Shown in pieces: positions 1 to 6,127 of a stretch of DNA of 7,625 nt. The notes beneath the pieces are model-generated. The model saw nothing but the letters and a program-made list of their open reading frames with translations. It ran no database searches and was not told the DNA's origin. Location: the NCBI GenBank assembly GCA_938002705.1, contig CALLAG010000047.1:1-7625 (forward strand). Reading direction: 5' to 3'. The DNA is from an uncultured Saprospiraceae bacterium. GTDB taxonomy: Bacteria; Bacteroidota; Bacteroidia; Chitinophagales; Saprospiraceae. Positions within the stretch are counted from its first letter, which is position 1; each line of letters opens with the position of its first letter. Position numbers and translations under genes: made by a program.

Positions 1-2127
1 TTCGGTATAGTTGAGACTCTTAGTGAGGATACCTGTCTCATCGCCTACATGGACAATCTCGTTATTAATACGTAGTTCTGTAAATGCTACAGATGGTATA
101 AACTTATTGCGAGTGATCGACTTAGGGTCAAATTTGGTAAATCCATTGACACCACCAAAAAGCAGATCTCCATTACTTGTCTTATAGTAAGCATTATAAT
201 TATACTCGGAGTTTTCTATACCATTAGAGTAGTTGTAATTCAGAAATTTCTTGAGCTTAGGATCAAACTTTGTCAGACCATCATTAGTACTCATCCACAG
301 TATATTATTATCTGTCTCTATGATACCGAATACGGTATTACCTGGTAGTCCGTCATTGGTAGTGTAGTGTTGGAATATATTAGTCTCTGGATTAAAGCTG
401 TACATACCGTTAGTATAAGTACCTACCCATATATTACCATCACTGTCTTCCTGCAGGCAGTAGATTTTCTCATGTGACAGAAAAGTCTCAAAGGCACTCG
501 GCATGCCCTTCTCATCTACACTGACTTTATTGATTCCATTCTCAGTCCCTATCCATATCTGCCCTCTTCTTGTCTTTAGGATGACCCTCGTCAGTGCAGA
601 GCTGAGACTTGTATTATCATTAGGGATATTATTGTAATTATAGAATTTATTTTCTTTTATACTCAGTATATCTAGTCCTCCACCGTAGGTGAGTATCCAT
701 AGATTATCACCTTCTTTATGTATACCGTAGACATTATTATTAGATAGTGAGTTATCATTAAGTGGATCATTGGTGTATTTCTTGAATTGGCCATTCCTTT
801 TATTTAATACATTGAGTCCACCTTGGAAGGTACCGATCCATAACTTATCGCCATCTATTAGGAGTTGCTTAATGTTGTTACTGCCTATTGAATTTTCTCC
901 ATTTTTATATTCGTAGGTCGAAAATATATTTTGCTTACGATCATAATAATTTAACCCATCTCCTTCTGTGCCTATCCATAGGTTTCCATTTTCTTCTTCT
1001 GCAAAAGAGCTAATGACATTACCACTTAATGTATTGCCGAAAGCAGAATGCTTATAGTTACTGAATAGATTATAATTGTCATCTAATAGGTTAATCCCAC
1101 CATAGTAAGTACCTGCCCACAAGCTACCACGCTTATCTATATACAGGCTACGTATAGACTTATCAGACAGTCCTGAGATACCAAATTTTGACTTGCTATA
1201 TCTGACGAATGATTGTGTATTTTTCTTTAGAAAATTAAGTCCATCGAATGTCCCCACCCATAGATTGTCATCCTTATCTAAGCATATAGATCTGATATTA
1301 TTATGACTAAGTGAGCGAGGATTATTTTTTTCATTTCCATAGATGGTAACTGTCTCTTCTTTTTTGTTCCAGTAATTAATGCCTCCATCTACAGTACCTA
1401 CCCAGAAGTTACCTTCTTGATCTTCTAACAAGCACTTAATATTAGTATCTGAAAGTTGACACGTAGGGCTATCATCGATTCTAACAAATGAATATTGGTC
1501 TACACCCGAATAAGAGAATAGATATAAGCCATCAGTAGTCCCTACCCACATCTTACCACTACTATCTTCTAATATAGCTTTGACACTCTGACTTTTATCA
1601 TGTGTTGTATGCTCTTCAGTGATGAGGATATTATAGAATTCTTTTTTGTCATCGAGGTATAGATTGATCCCATGTGATGTAGCTATCCATAATCTTCCCT
1701 TCGTATCTCTGTAGATCTGATGTATTATATCATTAGATATACTTGTCGTATCTGATGGTAGGTGCCTATAATTAGTAAAACTATCTACAGTAGAAGTGTA
1801 TTTACTAAGGCCATTATTAGTCCCTATCCAAAGTTCATTATGGTATTTATCAAAATATAAATGTCGAATATCGTTAGAGACAATACTATTCTTATCACTG
1901 TGGTTTTTGAAGACCTTTATCTGGTAACCATCATATTTATTAAGCCCATCTCTTGTCCCAAACCACATGAATCCTTCGCTATCTTGCGTAATAGCAAAAA
2001 CCGAAGATTGTGAGAGACCGTCCTTCTTAGAAAGTTGCTGGTAAGTATTAGACCTCTGCGCCGTCAGGCCACATACCAGACAACACCATAAGAGAAGTAG
2101 AAAACTGTATTTAAACTTTTTTCTCAT
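1..2127 (-). CDS. Two-component-type sensor, N-terminal propeller part (partial, runs off left edge)
   Basis: Reading the minus strand from ATG at 2127-2125 gives 709 codons without a stop to base 1, so the C-terminus lies outside the window. Residues 1-24 form a signal peptide (basic MRKKFK start, hydrophobic LLLL core, likely cleavage near TAQ), so this part is periplasmic. The body carries fourteen Reg_prop blades, each with a W-[IVF]-G-T-x-x-G-[LI]-like core. The first follows DGLSQSSVFAITQDSEG (residues 36-52) with MWFGTRDGLNKYD; the last is the degenerate LLFGGVNGFTKFD. Fourteen blades is the number expected for two seven-bladed propellers. From about residue 680 (VAFTELRINNEIV) the sequence resembles the start of a Y_Y_Y domain. 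In this family a membrane segment and a histidine kinase, often fused to a response regulator with an AraC-type HTH (hybrid two-component systems), normally follow; some members end in a LuxR-type HTH or cyclase instead. The output domain and ligand cannot be told here. It is divergent from the sigma operon across 579 bases. Confidence 0.9.
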   Translation of the reverse strand, partial: MRKKFKYSFLLLLWCCLVCGLTAQRSNTYQQLSKKDGLSQSSVFAITQDSEGFMWFGTRDGLNKYDGYQIKVFKNHSDKNSIVSNDIRHLYFDKYHNELWIGTNNGLSKYTSTVDSFTNYRHLPSDTTSISNDIIHQIYRDTKGRLWIATSHGINLYLDDKKEFYNILITEEHTTHDKSQSVKAILEDSSGKMWVGTTDGLYLFSYSGVDQYSFVRIDDSPTCQLSDTNIKCLLEDQEGNFWVGTVDGGINYWNKKEETVTIYGNEKNNPRSLSHNNIRSICLDKDDNLWVGTFDGLNFLKKNTQSFVRYSKSKFGISGLSDKSIRSLYIDKRGSLWAGTYYGGINLLDDNYNLFSNYKHSAFGNTLSGNVISSFAEEENGNLWIGTEGDGLNYYDRKQNIFSTYEYKNGENSIGSNNIKQLLIDGDKLWIGTFQGGLNVLNKRNGQFKKYTNDPLNDNSLSNNNVYGIHKEGDNLWILTYGGGLDILSIKENKFYNYNNIPNDNTSLSSALTRVILKTRRGQIWIGTENGINKVSVDEKGMPSAFETFLSHEKIYCLQEDSDGNIWVGTYTNGMYSFNPETNIFQHYTTNDGLPGNTVFGIIETDNNILWMSTNDGLTKFDPKLKKFLNYNYSNGIENSEYNYNAYYKTSNGDLLFGGVNGFTKFDPKSITRNKFIPSVAFTELRINNEIVHVGDETGILTKSLNYTE

Positions 2128-2240
2128 TGAAAATAGAAAACCGGAAGACTTAAGATTTAATTCAGAAATATTATCGCAGATACTTATGTTCTCTTTCTTT
2201 AATCTTTAAGTCTGTTCATATAATATCTACAGCTTTCAAG

Positions 2241-2290
2241 TAAGGTATCTATCATAGATTATCCTATGGCACATACCTAAAAATACCTTA
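2241..2290. repeat. Nested inverted repeat upstream of the propeller sensor gene
   Basis: AGGTAT (2243-2248) pairs with ATACCT (2273-2278). Inside it, symmetrically after four bases on each side, CATAG (2253-2257) pairs with CTATG (2264-2268) around a six-base centre. A second partner for the left arm follows: TAAGGTAT (2241-2248) is fully complementary to ATACCTTA (2283-2290), so two alternative pairings exist. The element is 114-163 bases upstream of the sensor start. It could be an operator, or RNA structure in a long 5' leader of the sensor mRNA; the sequence does not decide. Confidence 0.4.
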
Positions 2291-2378
2291 GCTGAAATGA
2301 TATAAAATTCGATAAATAAAGCTACAATTTAATAATTAAAAACTTGCTTTCGTAGAGCTATGCATCGTCTTATGACTA

Positions 2379-2395
2379 TAGCTATGCGATAGCTA
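2379..2395. repeat. Short perfect hairpin TAGCTAT-GCG-ATAGCTA
   Basis: Seven-base arms TAGCTAT (2379-2385) and ATAGCTA (2389-2395) flank a three-base centre. Neither strand has a T tract after it and no gene ends nearby, so it does not look like a terminator. Its left half shares AGCTATGC with a direct repeat 24 bases upstream. A protein-binding site is possible but unproven. Confidence 0.35.
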
Positions 2396-2663
2396 ATAAT
2401 ACAGCCTACACGGTTATCCTAATCAATAAGAGCATAACGACCAGGCTATTCCTATACCAGATCGCATTAATCAGGACTAATTATCTTCTATAATCTTATC
2501 TGAATCCACAAAGAAATTAAATACATAAATAGTGATATATAGCAACGTATAACATTGATAATCAGTGCTTAATATAGCCAGCACGATATTCTATCAGCTG
2601 AATTCTTAGAATAAAGTAAAAAAGCTTGGATGGGATGAACAGATCGTACAATTTTTAGTTGTG

Positions 2664-2684
2664 ATAGTAATACTACTATGATTG
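2664..2684 (+). promoter_or_regulatory. Palindrome with possible -7 box before the sigma/TetR operon
   Basis: ATAGTA (2664-2669) and TACTAT (2674-2679) are perfect inverted arms around ATAC; a smaller palindrome AGTA-A-TACT overlaps it (2666-2674). The right arm runs into TATGATTG (2677-2684), one mismatch from the Bacteroidota -7 consensus TAnnTTTG. A TTG lies at 2659-2661, but the 15-base gap is shorter than the usual 19 or so. The site ends 22 bases before the sigma start codon. Its place and symmetry suit an operator overlapping a promoter, for instance for autoregulation by the co-encoded TetR protein; this is inference. Confidence 0.25.
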
Positions 2685-2706
2685 ATAACAGTAAAATTAT
2701 TGGACT

Positions 2707-3213
2707 ATGGAGAACACATGTATTTTTACATCAGAATTAAGTCAATTACAAGGATACCTTAGAAGCTTAGCTTGGAACTATACCAAAAACGAAAACGACG
2801 CCAACGATCTCATACAAGACACTATGTGCCGAGCGATAGAGAAAACCAAATACTACAAGAGAGGCACTAACTTCAAGGCGTGGATATCTGTCGTCATGAG
2901 AAATATATTTATCAACGGTTACAGAAAGAAGAGAAGATATAATATCGTATCTATAGAGGAGTCCCCTCAGTTCTTAAGTGACTATGATGTAGACTCGGGA
3001 GCAGAATACAACTTATTCTCACAAGAGATCAACTCTACAATAGAGCAGCTTAATCCTAAAAGTCAGGAGATCATAGGACTATGCAGAGCAGGCTTGAGTT
3101 ACAAAGAAATGGCCGAAAACCTAAATCTACCGCTTGGTACTATAAAAAGTAGGATACATATGGCAAGGAAAGCACTTCAGACAGAACTTAAGAAACTCAA
3201 CCACGCAGCATGA
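2707..3213 (+). CDS. ECF-type RNA polymerase sigma factor
   Basis: This 168-residue protein has the two-domain layout of ECF (group 4) sigma factors, which direct RNA polymerase to alternative promoters. Sigma region 2 spans about residues 10-77: the DANDLIQDT segment (31-39) is the region 2.2 core-binding helix, and TNFKAWISVVMRNIFINGYR (54-73) covers regions 2.3-2.4 that melt and read the -10 element. Region 4 spans about 107-164, with the HTH at 130-154 (LSYKEMAENLNLPLGTIKSR) reading the -35 element. Length and wording match the common Bacteroidota group of short ECF sigmas with no extra C-terminal domain. The ATG at 2707 leaves a normal short N-terminus; no Shine-Dalgarno is visible, as is usual in this phylum. 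Its stop overlaps the TetR start by ATGA. No anti-sigma gene is adjacent, so how its activity is held in check is unclear. Family call is firm; the regulon is unknown. Confidence 0.95.
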   Translation: MENTCIFTSELSQLQGYLRSLAWNYTKNENDANDLIQDTMCRAIEKTKYYKRGTNFKAWISVVMRNIFINGYRKKRRYNIVSIEESPQFLSDYDVDSGAEYNLFSQEINSTIEQLNPKSQEIIGLCRAGLSYKEMAENLNLPLGTIKSRIHMARKALQTELKKLNHAA

Positions 3214-3965
3214 AAAAGATAGAAATTAATCTCCATATAAATCCTAAAACCTATGTCAAAAATCCAGTGACCACAGACTTAGGTAAGAAGATATTAGAGA
3301 ATAGCGTCATACTTATAGATGAGTTAGGCTTAGAAGATTTTAGCTTCAGAAAATTAGCGATAAGAATCTCTTCTACAGAGTCATCACTGTACAGATACTT
3401 TGAGAATAAGCACTACTTATTTATATACTTGCTTAACTGGTATTGGGAGTGGACATCTACAAGAATAGATCTCAAATTAATCAATGTCAAAGAGCCTGAA
3501 GAAAAGCTCAAACTAATCATCAGAACCCTTATAGACTCTTCTATGAAGAATGCTGATTCTCCATTCATAGATGAGGAAATACTACACCGTATAGTAGTCA
3601 GAGAAGGGACTAAAGCGTATCACCATAAGTTAGTAGATACAGAAAATGAATATGGATTCTTCCTATCATACAAAACGCTCTGTAAGAAGATCTCAGATGT
3701 CATAATAGAATTAAGTCATAATCATCAATACCCAAAAACACTGGCATCGACACTGGTAGAGACAGCTAATAACAACCTCTATTTTGCTAAGCATCTACCA
3801 CGACTTACAGATATAAAAGAGGAGAAAGATCCCGAAGTGATCAACGATGATCTGTTCCAGATATTACATCACTTAGCGATGTCAAGTATCAAAAACAGAA
3901 ATGAAAATCAAGTAGAAAACAAGCCAAAAGTCAATGGTAATAAAATCGAATTATTAAACCTATAA
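3210..3965 (+). CDS. TetR/AcrR-family transcriptional regulator
   Basis: A 251-residue DNA-binding regulator. The TetR_N domain spans about residues 24-75: helix 1 with ILENSVILIDELGLEDFSF, then the HTH (about 44-65) ending in the diagnostic SLYRYFENKHYLF signature, where TetR proteins normally have Y-x-[HY]-F-x-[NS]-K. Residues 76-220 form the helical ligand-binding and dimerisation part, with ESxKAY- and FLSYKTLCKK-like wording that I associate with a Bacteroidota-specific TetR subgroup. The ligand cannot be inferred. The last 30 or so residues are polar and asparagine-rich, probably a disordered tail. Its ATG overlaps the sigma gene stop by four bases (ATGA at 3210-3213), so the two are very likely translationally coupled. 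The SPFH gene follows 12 bases downstream. Members usually repress their own operon; whether this one does, or instead modulates the sigma regulon, is open. Confidence 0.9.
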   Translation: MKKIEINLHINPKTYVKNPVTTDLGKKILENSVILIDELGLEDFSFRKLAIRISSTESSLYRYFENKHYLFIYLLNWYWEWTSTRIDLKLINVKEPEEKLKLIIRTLIDSSMKNADSPFIDEEILHRIVVREGTKAYHHKLVDTENEYGFFLSYKTLCKKISDVIIELSHNHQYPKTLASTLVETANNNLYFAKHLPRLTDIKEEKDPEVINDDLFQILHHLAMSSIKNRNENQVENKPKVNGNKIELLNL

Positions 3966-3977
3966 AAATGAACCGTT

Positions 3978-4763
3978 ATGAAAAGCATTAAGTTAAATTT
4001 CAGTTTATTATTACTCAGTATATTATTAATAGGCCAAAGCTGTGTAACTGTCAAGCAAGGAGAGGTGGGTGTAAAAAGAAAATTAGGAACATTCGCAGAC
4101 AAAGGATATACAGAGGGACTTAGAGTCTATAATCCCCTATTTTCCAGAATTATAAAAATATCAACACAAACAGAAAACCTTGAAGTCGGACTCAATATCC
4201 CATCGAAAGAGGGCCTTAACATCTACTCAGAAGTGAGTATCTTATACAATGTAGACCCACGTCAAGCACCTACACTACTTAGAACCGTAGGTACCGATTA
4301 CGAACTCGATGTCATACTACCAGTATTCAGGTCATCAGTAGCAGACATATCCGCTAATTACTTCGCTAAGGATATGCACACAGGTCAAAGGTCAGATATA
4401 GAGAAAGCCATCAAAGAAAGAATGATGTCATACCTCGAAGAGAAAGGTATACGTGTAGAGTCTGTCCTGCTTAAGAGTATACAACTTCCAGCAAGCTTAG
4501 CCAGTGCTATAGAAAACAAATTAGAATCAGAGCAAATGGCACAAAGAATGCAGTTCGTACTGCAGCAGGCAGAAAGAGAAGCTGAAAGAAAAAAGATAGA
4601 AGCCGCAGGTATCAGAGACGCCCAGATCATCATATCTGAAGGTCTCGATAATAAAATCCTACAGTTCAAATCTATAGAAGCATTCGAGAAGCTATCGACC
4701 TCTCCTAATGCTAAGATTATCATATCTGACGGAGATATGCCTATGATATTACAAGATAAATAG
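3978..4763 (+). CDS. Prohibitin-like SPFH/Band 7 protein, possible lipoprotein
   Basis: A 261-residue membrane-anchored protein of the SPFH (stomatin/prohibitin/flotillin/HflKC) superfamily; such proteins form large ring-like oligomers on membranes and often modulate proteases or membrane domains. Residues 8-21 are hydrophobic and end in IGQSC with Cys22, a possible though not ideal lipobox (Gly at -3). The Band 7 domain follows at about 23-200: VKQGEVGVKRKLG (25-37) is the typical opening, NLEVGLNIPSKEGLNIYSEVSILY is the central strand region, and FRSSVADISANYFAKDMHTG lies in the helix region. A charged coiled-coil stretch (about 180-215, EQMAQRMQFVLQQAEREAER) follows, then the conserved tail with EGIRDAQ-like and FKSIEAFEKLSTSPNAKIII wording. 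Length is full for the bacterial prohibitin-like group. There are no acidic residues just after Cys22, so surface export is not suggested; an inner-membrane or periplasmic location is more likely. It is the third gene of the operon, 12 bases after the TetR stop. A seven-codon ORF (3968-3991) overlaps its start. Confidence 0.9.
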   Translation: MKSIKLNFSLLLLSILLIGQSCVTVKQGEVGVKRKLGTFADKGYTEGLRVYNPLFSRIIKISTQTENLEVGLNIPSKEGLNIYSEVSILYNVDPRQAPTLLRTVGTDYELDVILPVFRSSVADISANYFAKDMHTGQRSDIEKAIKERMMSYLEEKGIRVESVLLKSIQLPASLASAIENKLESEQMAQRMQFVLQQAEREAERKKIEAAGIRDAQIIISEGLDNKILQFKSIEAFEKLSTSPNAKIIISDGDMPMILQDK

Positions 4764-4789
4764 ATCTATATTGCACCTATAAAAATAAT

Positions 4790-4816
4790 ATACGGGATGG
4801 ACTTACCATCCCGTAT
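4790..4816 (+). terminator. Perfect 11-bp hairpin between SPFH and TPR genes
   Basis: ATACGGGATGG (4790-4800) and CCATCCCGTAT (4806-4816) pair perfectly around a five-base loop ACTTA. It is the most GC-rich hairpin in the window and lies 26 bases after the SPFH stop and 15 before the TPR start codon. On the plus strand only TTCT follows it, so it lacks the U tract of a classical intrinsic terminator. On the minus strand a T-rich stretch does follow, but no minus-strand gene is there to end. It may be a partial terminator or attenuator, or an mRNA-processing or stability element that sets the ratio of SPFH to TPR protein. Confidence 0.5.
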
Positions 4817-4831
4817 TCTAAAACAATAACA

Positions 4832-6013
4832 ATGAAAAAATTATACTGCATTATTATAATAATACTGTGCATAACTATCATAAAAGACACAGCTACAGCT
4901 CAGTTCAATGCCATCAATGATGCAGATCTATATATCAGACAAGGTAACTACCAAGCCGCAGTCGACGCCCTCACAGAACACATAGAAATGAATCCTACAG
5001 ATGCTGAAGCATATATAAAAAGAGCGACAGCTAATGACATATTAGGTAGAACTAAGGAAAAAGAAAATGATCTACGATATGCTAATTATCTCAATCCATT
5101 CGCCTATATGTACGTAAGTAAGACATCAAGATCGAGGATATATGATAAGAAAAAATACGGCTATGACTATAGCAACAAATCTGAAGATCTTAAGAAATCA
5201 CCAGTCAAAGATAAGTACTACCAGATATACTTAAAGGACCAGCTAAACTTACACACTCAGGATTCTCTACTATCAGAAGCAATACTCTCTCTAAGTAAAA
5301 ACGACCTCGATAATACAGAACGTATCCTATCAGAAATAGAAGTAACAGACAATATAAAAGGCATCATGTATGACCTATACGGTCTTATTAATCTCAAAGA
5401 AGATAGAATAGAAGAAGCGATAGAAGATTTCTCATTAGCTATCAATTATATGCCTAACTTTCCACTTGCATACCATAATAGAGCTATCGCTTACAAACTC
5501 ATAGGCCAATACGATGATGCTAAAGATGACTTAATGGCTGCAATAAAACTCAATGAAGACATCTCAGTATTCTACTTCACTCTAGCTAAACTGAGTGAGG
5601 GGCTCGACAATCCTGATGAAGCTATAAATTACTATAGAGAAGCGATAGGAAAAAATCCAGAATATGTAGAAGCCAGAACTAACTACTCTATCCTACAGAA
5701 AACATTAGGTAATTATGATGAGTCCATACTACAGTTAGAAGAGATAGCTAATAATACTGATAACTCAGCTAAATCTCACTTCATCAACGGTGGCTTATAT
5801 CTCACCTATGGAGAATATGAAAGAGCGATATCTGAATATGATAGATATATCATCGATAACGGAACTGATAGCGACGCCATATTTAACAGAGGCTTAGCTA
5901 AGATCCTTATGGGTGATAAGAGAAACGGTTGTGAGGACGTCTATCAGAGTATAGAACTAAAAGAGAACCCTAAGCGACGTGAGATCTTAAGTTCTTTTTG
6001 TCCTAATTACTAA
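4832..6013 (+). CDS. Secreted tetratricopeptide-repeat (TPR) protein
   Basis: A 393-residue protein with an N-terminal signal peptide (MKK, then an isoleucine-rich core, probable cleavage at ATA-Q24), so it acts in the periplasm or is attached outside the cytoplasm. Eight TPR-like helical hairpins are visible: two at about 27-56 and 58-90, and six from about 180 to 377, with A/G at position 8, A at position 20 and P at repeat ends (NP55, NP89, MP208, NP276). Between the blocks lies a lysine- and tyrosine-rich segment (about 91-145) without a clear repeat. The last repeat, with RGLAKILMGDKRNGCED and Cys390 near the end, matches a C-terminal pattern often seen in Bacteroidota TPR proteins; C367 and C390 could form a disulfide. 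TPR arrays are protein-binding scaffolds; the partner is unknown. It follows the SPFH gene by 68 bases including a strong hairpin, so it may be cotranscribed at a different level or partly separate. No enzymatic motif is seen. Confidence 0.88.
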   Translation: MKKLYCIIIIILCITIIKDTATAQFNAINDADLYIRQGNYQAAVDALTEHIEMNPTDAEAYIKRATANDILGRTKEKENDLRYANYLNPFAYMYVSKTSRSRIYDKKKYGYDYSNKSEDLKKSPVKDKYYQIYLKDQLNLHTQDSLLSEAILSLSKNDLDNTERILSEIEVTDNIKGIMYDLYGLINLKEDRIEEAIEDFSLAINYMPNFPLAYHNRAIAYKLIGQYDDAKDDLMAAIKLNEDISVFYFTLAKLSEGLDNPDEAINYYREAIGKNPEYVEARTNYSILQKTLGNYDESILQLEEIANNTDNSAKSHFINGGLYLTYGEYERAISEYDRYIIDNGTDSDAIFNRGLAKILMGDKRNGCEDVYQSIELKENPKRREILSSFCPNY

Positions 6014-6127
6014 TAGGATATTCTATTACTCTTCTCCTCTAAATTTTTAAAAATAGTTTGCTACTGCATGAGAAGAAGTCGCCTTATAAGCCCTTAAGAT
6101 TAATTGAGACATTATAAGCAATGAAAC

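Larger units (their letters stand above)
2128..2706. other. Non-coding divergent regulatory region
   Basis: This 579-base stretch lies between the start codons of the propeller sensor (minus) and the ECF sigma gene (plus). I found no convincing coding region in it; stop codons are dense. It must hold promoters for both directions. I could not find a clean Bacteroidota TTG-19-TAnnTTTG promoter on either strand. It contains several inverted repeats, annotated separately: a nested one at 2241-2290, a short hairpin at 2379-2395 and a palindrome at 2664-2679. An 8-base direct repeat AGCTATGC occurs at 2356-2363 and 2380-2387. Confidence 0.7.

Noticed and set aside
1..2127. CRISPR or tandem DNA repeat suggested by recurring WIGT-type motifs
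   Set aside because: The repetition is at protein level (propeller blades of about 40-50 residues) with diverged DNA, not conserved nucleotide repeats with spacers.
2602..2612. ATTCT-T-AGAAT palindrome upstream of the sigma gene
   Set aside because: Short palindromes of this size are expected by chance in AT-rich DNA and nothing else marks the site.
3908..4102. Minus-strand ORF of 64 codons
   Set aside because: It lies antisense across the end of the TetR gene and the start of the SPFH gene, both firm family matches, and its translation shows no domain.
4385..4723. Minus-strand ORF of 112 codons
   Set aside because: It is fully antisense to the conserved SPFH coding region; its serine/leucine-rich composition is what the reverse of a coiled-coil-rich gene gives.
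5257..5445. Minus-strand ORF of 62 codons
   Set aside because: It is antisense within the TPR gene, with no recognisable domain or upstream signal.
6011..6028. TAATAG-GATATT-CTATTA hairpin at the TPR stop codon as a terminator
   Set aside because: A six-bp AT-rich stem overlapping the stop codon, with no T tract directly after it, is too weak to call.
6043..6054. ATTTTTAAAAAT palindrome between the convergent TPR and LRR genes as a bidirectional terminator
   Set aside because: It is made only of A/T with no loop, so a stable hairpin is not expected.
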